Both the position numbers and the translations under genes were made by a program. Positions 9,173 to 17,179 of a stretch of 48,612 nt of DNA are shown one piece after another. The notes beneath the pieces were generated by a model, which worked only from the letters and a program-made list of their open reading frames with translations, did no database searches and had not been told where the DNA came from. The stretch comes from an uncultured Pelagibacteraceae bacterium. GTDB lineage: Bacteria; Pseudomonadota; Alphaproteobacteria; Pelagibacterales; Pelagibacteraceae. The DNA is taken from the NCBI GenBank assembly GCA_902566785.1, contig CACFKI010000005.1, forward strand, positions 1 through 48,612. The letters are read 5' to 3'. Within the stretch, counting starts at the first letter, position 1, and each line of letters opens with the position of its first letter.

Positions 9173-9853
9173 ATGAATTCAATATTAAAGAAGATATTTG
9201 GCACATTAACTGAAAAGCCATGGGAAGCTAATCAAGCCGCAATAGATTCAAAGCATACTGGTCAAACTTTTAATATTTCCAACCAAATGTCAGTTGTAAT
9301 AATAATATTTGGAATTAGTTCAGTACTATTTAGTTTGATTTTTACGGGCTATTTATATTCATTACCCCCTGGGCAAGATACTACATTTATTCTTAAAACA
9401 AATATGCTTTGGATAAATACTTTAGTGCTCATAATGGTTACATATTTTTTTGATAAAATAAGAAGAGATTTCAATAATAACCTTACTAACAACATTAAAA
9501 AGAATCTAATCATTGTTGGTGCTTTAAGTTACTTATTTTTAATTTTACAATTAATTTTATGGTATCAGTTAATGATTGATGGAAATTATGTTTCAACTAA
9601 TACTTATTTTTCATCTTTTTATTTTTTTACAGCTTTACACGGCATCCATCTTCTTGGAGGTCTATTCTTTTGGGGAAAGGTTACATCAAAAATTTTTAAA
9701 TTAGAAGAAAGAGATTATAAAAAGGAAGAGAGAAGTATAACAGCTCTTTCAGTTTATTGGTTATTCTTATTTATTGTATGGTTTGTTTTTTTTACAATAA
9801 TGTTTGTCTATAACGATGCAGTTTTAGATTGGTGTAGATCACTAATTTCTTAA
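9173..9853 (+). CDS. Stand-alone heme-copper oxidase subunit III-like protein
   Basis: This 226-residue protein belongs to the cytochrome c oxidase subunit III family. It has about five predicted membrane helices and the family motif FTALHGIHLLGGLFFWG near residues 154-170, equivalent to FHGTHVSIG in coxC of the main operon. Family members form the non-catalytic transmembrane subunit packed beside subunit I. It is shorter and clearly different from coxC at 12873-13586, so it is a second subunit III-type gene, not a copy. It lies between an SCO gene and the oxidase operon. It could be an alternative subunit, an assembly factor, or part of a nitric-oxide-reductase-like complex; no partner catalytic subunit other than coxA is visible. 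Confidence 0.82.
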   Translation: MNSILKKIFGTLTEKPWEANQAAIDSKHTGQTFNISNQMSVVIIIFGISSVLFSLIFTGYLYSLPPGQDTTFILKTNMLWINTLVLIMVTYFFDKIRRDFNNNLTNNIKKNLIIVGALSYLFLILQLILWYQLMIDGNYVSTNTYFSSFYFFTALHGIHLLGGLFFWGKVTSKIFKLEERDYKKEERSITALSVYWLFLFIVWFVFFTIMFVYNDAVLDWCRSLIS

Positions 9854-9855
9854 TC

Positions 9856-10047
9856 CTATAAAAACAAAACTAAAACAGATCCAACCAAGGCAACAATTGC
9901 TAAAAGAATATTAACTGACTTTAAATATCTTTTTGTTTCTGGCTTTAATTTACCTTTAGAGAAAGCTCCCGCACCAAAAGCAATGACTAAATAGAATAGT
10001 AAAACTAATACGAGTATAGTTATAAAAATTCCTAATTTTCCGAGCAT
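9856..10047 (-). CDS. Small two-helix membrane protein, unknown function
   Basis: This 63-residue protein is not recognised. It has two hydrophobic helices (about residues 5-28 and 45-63) joined by a basic loop, KGKLKPETKRYLKS, a hairpin membrane topology. The stop lies 2 bases from the end of the convergent subunit III-like gene. The start faces coxB across an 87-base region containing an inverted repeat. The clean start, lack of overlap with a better frame and hydrophobic pattern support a real gene. Its placement among oxidase genes suggests, without proof, a small accessory or assembly factor. Confidence 0.65.
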   Translation of the reverse strand: MLGKLGIFITILVLVLLFYLVIAFGAGAFSKGKLKPETKRYLKSVNILLAIVALVGSVLVLFL

Positions 10048-10134
10048 ATTATCGTTGATTATATTAGTTTATTTTAATTGTTTTATGACATTTTGTCATA
10101 GGTATTTATAGTATTATTCATCTATATAACCCCT
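10048..10134 (+). promoter_or_regulatory. Divergent control region of the oxidase operon with a 17-base inverted repeat
   Basis: This 87-base spacer separates the start of the 63-residue membrane protein from coxB. At 10084-10100 it holds the perfect inverted repeat TATGACA-TTT-TGTCATA (7-base arms, 3-base centre), a good shape for a dimeric regulator site. A TATAAC hexamer at 10125-10130 lies only 4 bases before the coxB ATG, so a leaderless transcript is possible. No purine-rich ribosome-binding site precedes coxB. No -35/-10 pair could be fixed with confidence. Confidence 0.5.
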
Positions 10135-10989
10135 ATGCATGCAGGAATAATATTTTTATTAGTCATAGTAGGATCAATACTTTTCCATATTTTTACACCT
10201 TGGTATTGGACTGATATTGCATCTAATTGGCAAGGTATGGATGATACTATTACGCTAACATTCTGGGTTGGTGGTGGTGTCTTCGTTGCTGTATGTTTAT
10301 TCATGATTTATTGTGTATTTAAGTTTTCTTACAAAGAAGGAAGAAAAGTTGAATATAAACCAGAGGATAAAAAATTAGAAAGAATTCTTACTTGGGCTAC
10401 AACTTTAGGTGTTGCAGCTTTATTAGCTCCAGGTTTAATTATTTGGAATCAATATGTCAACGTTCCTAAAAATGCTTTAGAGGTTGATGTAATGGCATGG
10501 CAATGGGGATGGCAATATAGATTACCAGGAGATGATGGAAAGTTAGGAACAACAAAAGTAATTAACATTAGTGATGAAAATCCATTTGGAATAAACCCTG
10601 ATGATCCATTTGGTCAGGATGATGTAATTATTCAAAGTGATGTTTTAAACATGGAAACAAACAGACCAATTAAAATTTTATTAAGATCAGTAGATGTTTT
10701 GCACAATTGGTATGTCCCACAATTTAGAGCTAAAATGGATGCTGTTCCAGGAGTAGTTACTTTTTATTGGTTTGAACCGAATAAAGTTGGAGAGTATGAA
10801 GTTTTATGCGCAGAATACTGTGGTGTAGGACATTATGCAATGAGAGGTACAGTAATAGTTCAAACTAAGCAAGATTATAACCAGTGGCTTAACGAGCAAG
10901 AAACTTTCTCAGAATTAGTGGCTAAACAAAATAAACTAAAAATTGAAGAAAACAAAATTGCAAAAAAGATTAAATTAAACTTAAATTAG
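10135..10989 (+). CDS. coxB: Cytochrome c oxidase subunit II (CuA subunit)
   Basis: Subunit II receives electrons from cytochrome c at its CuA centre and passes them to heme a in subunit I. The 284-residue product has an N-terminal hydrophobic segment (1-20) and two membrane helices (about 42-63 and 86-104). A periplasmic cupredoxin domain has all CuA ligands: His190 in VLHNWYVP, then Cys225, Glu227, Cys229, His233 and Met236 in CAEYCGVGHYAM. The aromatic electron-entry patch AWQWGWQY lies at 121-128. The charged Lys/Glu-rich tail (about 252-284) is longer than usual. It is first in the coxB-coxA-coxC-coxD-unknown-ctaB operon. Confidence 0.97.
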   Translation: MHAGIIFLLVIVGSILFHIFTPWYWTDIASNWQGMDDTITLTFWVGGGVFVAVCLFMIYCVFKFSYKEGRKVEYKPEDKKLERILTWATTLGVAALLAPGLIIWNQYVNVPKNALEVDVMAWQWGWQYRLPGDDGKLGTTKVINISDENPFGINPDDPFGQDDVIIQSDVLNMETNRPIKILLRSVDVLHNWYVPQFRAKMDAVPGVVTFYWFEPNKVGEYEVLCAEYCGVGHYAMRGTVIVQTKQDYNQWLNEQETFSELVAKQNKLKIEENKIAKKIKLNLN

Positions 10990-10997
10990 TATATATA

Positions 10998-11004
10998 AAG
11001 AGGA
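10998..11004 (+). promoter_or_regulatory. Ribosome-binding site of coxA
   Basis: The purine run AAGAGGA ends 6 bases before the coxA ATG at 11011. It is one of the few well-formed Shine-Dalgarno sequences in a window where many genes have none, and it fixes the coxA start. Confidence 0.75.
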
Positions 11005-11010
11005 AAAAAA

Positions 11011-12849
11011 ATGTCAGATGAAATAGAAAATAAAACAGGTTATCAGGCTCAATCTTCTGAGACCATGAATGAATATTCAGGTGCAGCAGTTGGAGATATA
11101 GATTATGTAAGACCTGCAGAATTACCAGAACAAGATTTGTACCATGGGCATACATTTTTAACTAAATGGGTTTTTTGTCAGGATGCAAAAGTAATAGGCG
11201 TACAATATTTTTTAACAGCAGTTTTTACTGGTGTTGTTGGATTAATTTTATCATGGTTAATGAGATTACAATTAGGTTTTCCAGGATTAGCTGGGTTCAT
11301 GACAGCAGAGCATTACTATCAGTTTGTAACTATGCATGGAATGATAATGGTTGTTTATTTTTTAACTGCATTATTCCTCGGAGGTTTTGGTAATTATTTA
11401 ATACCTTTAATGGTTGGTGCACGTGATATGGTTTTTCCATATGTAAACATGTTAAGTTTTTGGATGTTTTTTGTTGCGGTCGCAGTTTTAATGGCAAGTT
11501 TCTTTGTGCCAGGAGGACCGACCGGCTCAGGATGGACCTTATATCCTCCACAAGCTATTTTAGAAGGAACACCTGGCTCTGGGGCTGGAATACTTCTGAT
11601 GCTTATATCTTTATCTCTTTTTGTAATTGGTTTTACAATGGGAGGATTGAACTACATGATTACGATCCTTCAAGCTAGAACAAGAGGTATGACTCTAATG
11701 AGAATGCCTTTAACGGTTTGGGGAATATTTACAGCTACTGTATTAGCGATGCTTGCGTTTCCTGCGCTTTTAGTGAGTTCTATAATGATGACTTTAGACA
11801 AAGTATTAGGAACAAGTTTTTTTATGCCAACAATTCTAAAAGCAGGTGAAGTATTGGAATATGGTGGTGGAAGTCCTATTCTTTTCCAACACTTATTTTG
11901 GTTTTTTGGTCACCCTGAAGTTTACATAGTTGCACTTCCAGCATTCGGTATTGTATCAGATTTAATTTCTGTTCATGCAAGAAAGAATATTTTTGGCTAT
12001 AGAATGATGGTTTGGGCAATTGTAGGTATAGGTGCACTAAGTTTCTTCGTATGGGCCCACCATATGTATGTTAGTGGAATGAACCCTTGGTTTGGCTTCT
12101 TTTTTGCTACAACAACTTTAATCATAGCCGTACCAACCGCCATGAAAGTTTACAACTGGATATTAACTTTATGGAGAGGAAATATAAGAATAAATGTTGT
12201 TATGCTATGGTGTTTAGGATTTATAGTAACATTTGTTAATGGTGGTATTACTGGAATTTTTTTAGGAAACGTTTCAGTAGATGTACCTTTGTCAGATACT
12301 TACTTTGTAGTTGCACATTTTCACATGGTAATGGGTATAGCCCCGCTGATGGTAATTATGGGTGCAGTTTATCACTGGTTCCCATTAGTTGCTGGAAGAA
12401 TGCTTAATGAAGGCCTTGGAAAATGGCACTTCTGGATAACTTTTTTAGGTGCTTATTCAATTTATTTTCCAATGCACTATTTAGGCTTCATTGGTGTTCC
12501 AAGAAGATATTTTGAAATGTACGATAGTCCTTATATGACCTCAGCTATAGGGATGAATGAGTTTATAAGCTTAGCTGCATTTATTGTAGGTGCCGCACAA
12601 TTTATATTGATTTATAATATTATTAAAACTTTAAAAACCGGAAAACCTGCTGGCAAAAACCCATGGAAAGCAAATTCATTAGAGTGGCATACTTCAACAG
12701 TTCCACCAGAACATGGTAATTTTGGTGAAAGACTTCCGGTTGTTCATAGATGGCCCTATGATTACAGCGTACCTGGAGCTAAAGAAGATTTTATGCCTCA
12801 AACTACACCGCCAAGTGAAGTTTTAAATACAGAGGTAGAAAAAACTTAG
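11011..12849 (+). CDS. coxA: Cytochrome c oxidase subunit I (aa3-type, A-family)
   Basis: This is the catalytic subunit reducing oxygen to water and pumping protons, with 612 residues and twelve membrane helices. The metal ligands are all present: His109 (MHGM) and His438 for heme a, His436 for heme a3, and His301, His350 and His351 for CuB. The cross-linking Tyr305 sits in HPEVY, and Glu303 of the same motif ends the D channel. Lys379 (TAMKVYNW) of the K channel is also there, so this is an A1-type pump. The N-terminal 45 residues are polar and longer than usual. It follows coxB by 21 bases with a strong ribosome site. Confidence 0.98.
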   Translation: MSDEIENKTGYQAQSSETMNEYSGAAVGDIDYVRPAELPEQDLYHGHTFLTKWVFCQDAKVIGVQYFLTAVFTGVVGLILSWLMRLQLGFPGLAGFMTAEHYYQFVTMHGMIMVVYFLTALFLGGFGNYLIPLMVGARDMVFPYVNMLSFWMFFVAVAVLMASFFVPGGPTGSGWTLYPPQAILEGTPGSGAGILLMLISLSLFVIGFTMGGLNYMITILQARTRGMTLMRMPLTVWGIFTATVLAMLAFPALLVSSIMMTLDKVLGTSFFMPTILKAGEVLEYGGGSPILFQHLFWFFGHPEVYIVALPAFGIVSDLISVHARKNIFGYRMMVWAIVGIGALSFFVWAHHMYVSGMNPWFGFFFATTTLIIAVPTAMKVYNWILTLWRGNIRINVVMLWCLGFIVTFVNGGITGIFLGNVSVDVPLSDTYFVVAHFHMVMGIAPLMVIMGAVYHWFPLVAGRMLNEGLGKWHFWITFLGAYSIYFPMHYLGFIGVPRRYFEMYDSPYMTSAIGMNEFISLAAFIVGAAQFILIYNIIKTLKTGKPAGKNPWKANSLEWHTSTVPPEHGNFGERLPVVHRWPYDYSVPGAKEDFMPQTTPPSEVLNTEVEKT

Positions 12850-12872
12850 AGAAAATATATAAAGGCAAATTA

Positions 12873-13586
12873 ATGTCTGAGCAAAAAATAGTCGATTACG
12901 AGTTTAAACCTGGTTTTAAGGGTATGGCTCATGATACGGGTTCAGATCAAACTATGTTCAAAGGTGTGCATTGGGGCAAAGCCATGATGTGGATCTTTTT
13001 GTTAAGTGATACATTTGTATTCAGCTGTTTCTTAATTTCATATATGAAGGGTAGAGCATCTACACCTATTGAGTGGCCAAACCCAAGTGAGGTTTTTGCT
13101 CTCGAAGCTTTTGGTGTTCCAGTACCATTGTTGCTGATCGCGCTTATGACTTTCGTTTTAATTACAAGTAGCGGTACTATGGCTCTAGCGGTCAAGTATG
13201 GATATGAGAAAAATAGAAAAATGTGTGGCTGGTTAGTATTAGCAACTGCCGTTGGGGGATTAATATTTGTAGGTATGCAAGCTTATGAATGGTCAAAACT
13301 AATTCATGAGGGTGTTAGACCTTGGGAAAATCCTTTTGGTGCACCACAATTTGGATCATTTTTCTTTATGATCACAGGATTTCATGGAACTCACGTTTCA
13401 ATAGGTGTTATATTTTTATTTATATATGCCTATAAGGTTTTTGCTGGACACTATGAAAATGGTGGAAAAAGAGGTTGGTTTACAACCATGCGAGGTGATT
13501 ACGTTGAAATTGAAATTTTAGGTTTATACTGGCACTTTGTTGACTTAGTTTGGGTATTTATTTTTGCATTTTTTTATTTATGGTAA
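12873..13586 (+). CDS. coxC: Cytochrome c oxidase subunit III
   Basis: Subunit III packs beside subunit I, binds lipid and maintains proton uptake into the D channel. The 237-residue product has a polar N-terminus containing HWGKAMMWIFLLSD, then seven predicted helices in total. The motif ITGFHGTHVSIGVIF lies near residues 164-178, and the C-terminal signature YWHFVDLVWVFIFAFFYLW closes the protein; both are strongly conserved. It lies 23 bases after coxA and 8 bases before coxD. This is the canonical subunit III of the operon, in contrast to the divergent one at 9173-9853. Confidence 0.97.
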   Translation: MSEQKIVDYEFKPGFKGMAHDTGSDQTMFKGVHWGKAMMWIFLLSDTFVFSCFLISYMKGRASTPIEWPNPSEVFALEAFGVPVPLLLIALMTFVLITSSGTMALAVKYGYEKNRKMCGWLVLATAVGGLIFVGMQAYEWSKLIHEGVRPWENPFGAPQFGSFFFMITGFHGTHVSIGVIFLFIYAYKVFAGHYENGGKRGWFTTMRGDYVEIEILGLYWHFVDLVWVFIFAFFYLW

Positions 13587-13594
13587 TTTAAATT

Positions 13595-13939
13595 ATGGAT
13601 GAAACGAAAAAAAAAGAGGAACAAGGAAGTACACATAAGATAGGTATTTATCTTTGGATATGGGGACTATTATTTGTACTAAGTTTTTTTTCATATTTAG
13701 TTGACTGGTATCAGTTTCAAGGACTTCTTAGATGGAGCTTAATTTTATTTTTTATGTTCCTAAAAGCAGGATTAATCATGGCGTTTTTTATGCACCTTTT
13801 TTGGGAGAGGTATGCACTTGTAAATGTTCTTTTATGGCCAATGACAGCAATAGTTTGTTTTGTTGTGTTGATGGTTGCTGAAGGAAAATATACTTTATTT
13901 ACAAGATTATTTTATTTTTTTGTAGGCGGAGGACAATAG
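13595..13939 (+). CDS. coxD: Cytochrome c oxidase subunit IV, prokaryotic type (COX4_pro)
   Basis: This small membrane subunit of 114 residues has a polar N-terminus (MDETKKKEEQGSTHKIGIY) and three predicted helices. The second contains the family pattern FMFLKAGLIMAFFMHLFWE, typical of the prokaryotic cytochrome C oxidase subunit IV family, which aids assembly or stability of the CuB region. It lies 8 bases after coxC, in the position where this subunit is normally found, and 3 bases before the next gene. The family assignment rests on length, topology and the MHL motif. Confidence 0.85.
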   Translation: MDETKKKEEQGSTHKIGIYLWIWGLLFVLSFFSYLVDWYQFQGLLRWSLILFFMFLKAGLIMAFFMHLFWERYALVNVLLWPMTAIVCFVVLMVAEGKYTLFTRLFYFFVGGGQ

Positions 13940-13942
13940 TTT

Positions 13943-14206
13943 ATGGATGGATATACTATTTTGGGGGGACTTTTAGTATTTTTTCTTCTATTTATTTATC
14001 TTACCTGGTTTGGTTTCTCAGTAAAAATAGATAATGAACAGAACGAAAGCTCTAAAATAAAGATAAATCCTTACGACAATGTACCACTTCATAGAAAACT
14101 CATTGATAAAAAAAATAGCAAAGTTGGAGTTTTTGATTTAGGAAACCATATTTTGATTATAGGAATGGTTTTAGTGGTTATATTTGTTACCTTAAACGTT
14201 GATTAA
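13943..14206 (+). CDS. Unknown two-helix membrane protein in the oxidase operon
   Basis: This 87-residue protein is not recognised. It has an N-terminal helix (about 4-26), a polar middle of about 38 residues including NPYDNVPLHRKLIDKK, and a C-terminal helix (about 65-85). A GGAGG-like purine run (about 13927-13933) precedes the ATG. Its position between coxD and ctaB suggests an assembly or structural role in the oxidase. The ctaG assembly factor that usually sits in such operons is missing, but this protein lacks the Cys motif of CtaG. It lies in the same reading frame as ctaB, separated by its TAA and one codon. Confidence 0.75.
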   Translation: MDGYTILGGLLVFFLLFIYLTWFGFSVKIDNEQNESSKIKINPYDNVPLHRKLIDKKNSKVGVFDLGNHILIIGMVLVVIFVTLNVD

Positions 14207-14209
14207 ACA

Positions 14210-15124
14210 TTGTCTACTAAATCAATCAAACAAAAATCAGTTAGCAACATTGATATTAATTCTTTTTTAAAATCCTTAATATTATTGCTTAAGCCAAGAG
14301 TTATGTCTCTTGTGATTTTTACTTGTGCTGTAGGGTACATTACTTCTAATTCAACAATCGAAACTATAAATGCAATTGTTGGAATTATTCTAGTAGCTAT
14401 TGGTGCAGGAGCAGCAGGTTGTTTAAACATGTGGTACGACTCAGACATTGATGCACTAATGACGAGAACATGTTTGAGACCAATACCAACTGGCAAGATA
14501 ACTAGAAATTATGCTCTAGTTTATGGATTAGCACTTACTGTAATCTCTGTAATTCTTTTAAATTATTTCACCAATTTTCTATCAGCAGCTTTATTACTTT
14601 TCACAATTTTATTTTATATATTAGTTTATACAATTTGGTTAAAGAGAAAGACTCCTCAAAATATTGTGATCGGAGGAGCTGCAGGAGCTTTGCCTCCAAT
14701 AATCGGTTGGACTATAGCTACTAATTCAATATCTTTAGAGCCTATCAGTTTATTCTTAATAATTTTTTTTTGGACTCCCTCACATTTTTGGGCACTAAGT
14801 CTTTATAAAGCAGGAGATTATAAAAAAGCAAAAATTCCCATGCTTCCTGTATCAGATGGAATTGAAAAAACTAAAAAATATATTTTTTTATACTCTTTAT
14901 CCATGATCCCTGTGATTATATTGCCATATTTAATCAACTTTGCAGGATTAAAATATTTAATTCCATCAATTATTCTGACTCTTTATTACAATTACATTTG
15001 TTATGAATTATTAAATTATAAAAAGAATAAGTTTGATCCTAAAAAAGCGAAGAAAATTTTTACTTATTCAATTTTTTACTTATTTATAATTTTTGTATTA
15101 TTTCTTGTAGATAGCTTAATTTAA
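14210..15124 (+). CDS. ctaB: Protoheme IX farnesyltransferase (heme O synthase)
   Basis: This enzyme farnesylates protoheme IX to heme O, the precursor of heme A for the oxidase encoded just upstream. The 304-residue membrane protein has the UbiA-superfamily motif NMWYDSDIDALMTRT near residues 75-89, the RPIPTGKI loop, and the second Asp site LYKAGDYKKAKIPMLPV near 204-220. The start appears to be TTG at 14210. The frame is closed by a TAA at 14204-14206 and the next in-frame ATG falls inside the conserved LLKPRVMSL segment, so TTG is the best choice. It ends the oxidase operon. Confidence 0.95.
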   Translation: MSTKSIKQKSVSNIDINSFLKSLILLLKPRVMSLVIFTCAVGYITSNSTIETINAIVGIILVAIGAGAAGCLNMWYDSDIDALMTRTCLRPIPTGKITRNYALVYGLALTVISVILLNYFTNFLSAALLLFTILFYILVYTIWLKRKTPQNIVIGGAAGALPPIIGWTIATNSISLEPISLFLIIFFWTPSHFWALSLYKAGDYKKAKIPMLPVSDGIEKTKKYIFLYSLSMIPVIILPYLINFAGLKYLIPSIILTLYYNYICYELLNYKKNKFDPKKAKKIFTYSIFYLFIIFVLFLVDSLI

Positions 15125-15163
15125 TATTGCCAGTTCAGATATAAGAGAGTATCTATAAATTCT

Positions 15164-16534
15164 ATGAACTATGTAAGTACAAGAAATAATAAAAATGAGC
15201 TTCATTTTAAAGATGTTTTTATTAAAGGTTTAGCTGACGATGGTGGATTATTTGTCCCAAAAAACGTTAAATCATTAAACTCTGAAGATTTAGATAAATT
15301 AAGAAACCTTAGCTACAACGATTTAGCTTGTGAAATTCTAAACCTATTTTGTTCAGATTTTATAAACAAAAAAGATCTTAAAACTATTATTACAAAATCG
15401 TATTCAACTTTTAGGGAAAAAGAAGTTGTAAAAATTAGTAATTTAGGAAGCATAAAACTTCTTGAATTATATCATGGTCCTACCCTTGCATTTAAGGATA
15501 TTGCAATGCAATTTATAGGAAACTTATATGATTATTATTTAAGTAAAAATAATGATTTTTTAAATGTAATAGTAGCTACATCTGGTGATACAGGAGCAGC
15601 TGCAATTGATGCAATTAAAGGAAAGAATAATATGAATATTTTTGTTCTTCATCCAAATAATAAAATATCCAAAGTTCAAAGAAAATTAATGACAACTGGC
15701 AATGAAAAGAATGTTTTTAATATTGCTATTGATGGAAATTTTGATGATTGTCAAAATTTAGTTAAAGCAATGTTTTCAGATCTTGAATTTTCAAAAAGTA
15801 TAAAAATGACTGGAGTAAACTCAATAAATTGGGCAAGAATAATTGCTCAGGCGGTTTATTATTTTTATACTTGTTTTAAACTTAATTCGAGTAAACCCAT
15901 ATCTTTTTCAGTTCCTACTGGAAACTTTGGAGATGTTTTTGCTGGTTATCTTGCAAAGAAAATGGGTTTACCAATAGATAAATTAATTGTTGCAACAAAT
16001 CAAAACGACATTTTGCATAGAGCAATTTCAAAAGGAGAGTATAGATCAAAGAAAGTTGAACAAACAATTTCCCCAAGTATGGATATTCAACTAGCGAGTA
16101 ATTTTGAAAGGTTAATTTACTATATTAATAATTCTAATTCAGAAATTACCGCAGAAATTATGAAAAAAATTAAAGAGAACGTTTATCAAATTGATAAAAT
16201 TAATTTAGAAAGTATTCAAAAAGATTTTGTTTCTGGAAGCTGTAATGAAAATGAAACTTTAGATATAATTAAAAAATACTACGAAAAAAATAATGTGATC
16301 TTAGATCCTCATACTGCAGTTGGAGTAGGGGTTGCAAATAAGTTATCTTTAAATGATTGTGTTGTCTTATCAACGGCACACCCATGTAAATTTCCAGATG
16401 CGACAGAAAATGCAATAAAAAAATATGAAAATTTACCAAAGGAACTTGAGCATGTCCTTAACAAAGATGAAAACTTCGAGGTGCTAAAAAACGATATTGA
16501 AGTAGTAAAAAACTTTGTTAAAAGCAAAATATGA
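15164..16534 (+). CDS. thrC: Threonine synthase
   Basis: Threonine synthase converts O-phosphohomoserine to threonine with pyridoxal phosphate. The 456-residue product matches the longer bacterial/fungal type. It begins MNYVSTRN with the DGGLFVP motif (26-32) and has the PLP lysine Lys111 in GPTLAFKD. The phosphate-binding stretch ATSGDTGAAA lies near 143-152, SINWARI near 220, and PTGNFGD near 248. The partner homoserine kinase gene thrB is not adjacent but lies at 20213-21181 on the other strand. The stop shares four bases with the peroxiredoxin start, so the two are translationally coupled. Confidence 0.97.
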   Translation: MNYVSTRNNKNELHFKDVFIKGLADDGGLFVPKNVKSLNSEDLDKLRNLSYNDLACEILNLFCSDFINKKDLKTIITKSYSTFREKEVVKISNLGSIKLLELYHGPTLAFKDIAMQFIGNLYDYYLSKNNDFLNVIVATSGDTGAAAIDAIKGKNNMNIFVLHPNNKISKVQRKLMTTGNEKNVFNIAIDGNFDDCQNLVKAMFSDLEFSKSIKMTGVNSINWARIIAQAVYYFYTCFKLNSSKPISFSVPTGNFGDVFAGYLAKKMGLPIDKLIVATNQNDILHRAISKGEYRSKKVEQTISPSMDIQLASNFERLIYYINNSNSEITAEIMKKIKENVYQIDKINLESIQKDFVSGSCNENETLDIIKKYYEKNNVILDPHTAVGVGVANKLSLNDCVVLSTAHPCKFPDATENAIKKYENLPKELEHVLNKDENFEVLKNDIEVVKNFVKSKI

Positions 16535-17016
16535 AATTAAAAGTAAATGACCTTATACCTGAGGCTAATATCTATATTTTAAAAGACGGCGAGCCAAAGG
16601 AGCAAAACATTAAAGAAACCTTGGGAAACAGCAAAGTACTCTTATTTGGATTACCAGGAGCATACACTTCTACATGCTCTAAATTTCATTTACCAGGGTA
16701 TGTAAAAAATGCTGAAAAAATCATAGCAAAAGGAATTGATAAAATATTTTGTATTTCAGTAAATGACCCACACGTAATGAATGCTTGGGGAGAAGCTAAC
16801 AATGTTCGAAATAATATCAAAATGTTAGCTGATCCGTATTTATCATTTACTAAATTAATTGGTGCAGAAATTGACAGAAATTCAAAAGGTATGGGAATTA
16901 GATCTAGTCGTTACGCTATGATTATTGAAAACTTAAAAGTCCAAAATATCCAAGAAGAAGAAGAAACTAAAAGTTGTGGTATTTCCTCAGCAGAGGGAAT
17001 TCTAGATATTATCTGA
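16531..17016 (+). CDS. Peroxiredoxin of the Prx5 type
   Basis: This thiol peroxidase reduces hydrogen peroxide and alkyl hydroperoxides. The 161-residue thioredoxin-fold protein has the peroxidatic Cys49 in LPGAYTSTCSKFHLPG, matching the Prx5 consensus PGAFTxxCSxxHLPG. A second Cys149 near the C-terminus, in SCGISSAEGIL, is where atypical two-Cys Prx5 enzymes place the resolving Cys. The ATGA overlap with thrC implies co-expression. Downstream, from 17023, begins the first repeat of the paralogue region. Confidence 0.92.
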   Translation: MKLKVNDLIPEANIYILKDGEPKEQNIKETLGNSKVLLFGLPGAYTSTCSKFHLPGYVKNAEKIIAKGIDKIFCISVNDPHVMNAWGEANNVRNNIKMLADPYLSFTKLIGAEIDRNSKGMGIRSSRYAMIIENLKVQNIQEEEETKSCGISSAEGILDII

Positions 17017-17022
17017 TTAGAA

Positions 17023-17179
17023 GGGGAGTTCTGTTGCCCGGCATTAGATAAGAAATTAGCATATTTACTCACTTAATTAAACTACTTCATTGCAAACTTC
17101 ATTGTCAGAAAGACTTATTTTCTTTTTAGTTGGTTTTTTTGATCTATTACTTCGTTGTAAGATTGGTTAAACTTATTTT
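17023..17179 (+). promoter_or_regulatory. Duplicated leader, copy 1, upstream of the first M23-like paralogue
   Basis: This 157-base non-coding leader is duplicated at 18690-18845. It opens with GGGGAGTTCTGTTGCCCGGC (17023-17042), a variant of the hairpin repeat that lacks the closing GCCCC arm. It then carries three near-identical copies of ACTTC(G/A)TTGT at 17084-17093 (last base C), 17096-17105 and 17149-17158, a T-rich tract, and TTAAACTTATTTT directly before the ATG. No open frame of note is present and no Shine-Dalgarno is seen. A regulatory leader or a transcription-factor array are both possible. Confidence 0.6.

Noticed and set aside
9173-9853. CtaG/Cox11 or a full second oxidase
   Set aside because: The sequence has the subunit III motif HGIHLLGG and several helices, not the single helix and Cys motif of CtaG; no second subunit I gene is present.
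11330-11678. Several overlapping frames inside coxA
   Set aside because: They lie within a fully conserved coxA coding region and show no start signal, membrane pattern or domain of their own.
17023-17179. Possible SAM or glycine riboswitch upstream of paralogue 1
   Set aside because: SAR11 uses such riboswitches, but I see no matching conserved core or pseudoknot, and the downstream gene is not metabolic. The repeats explain the structure better.
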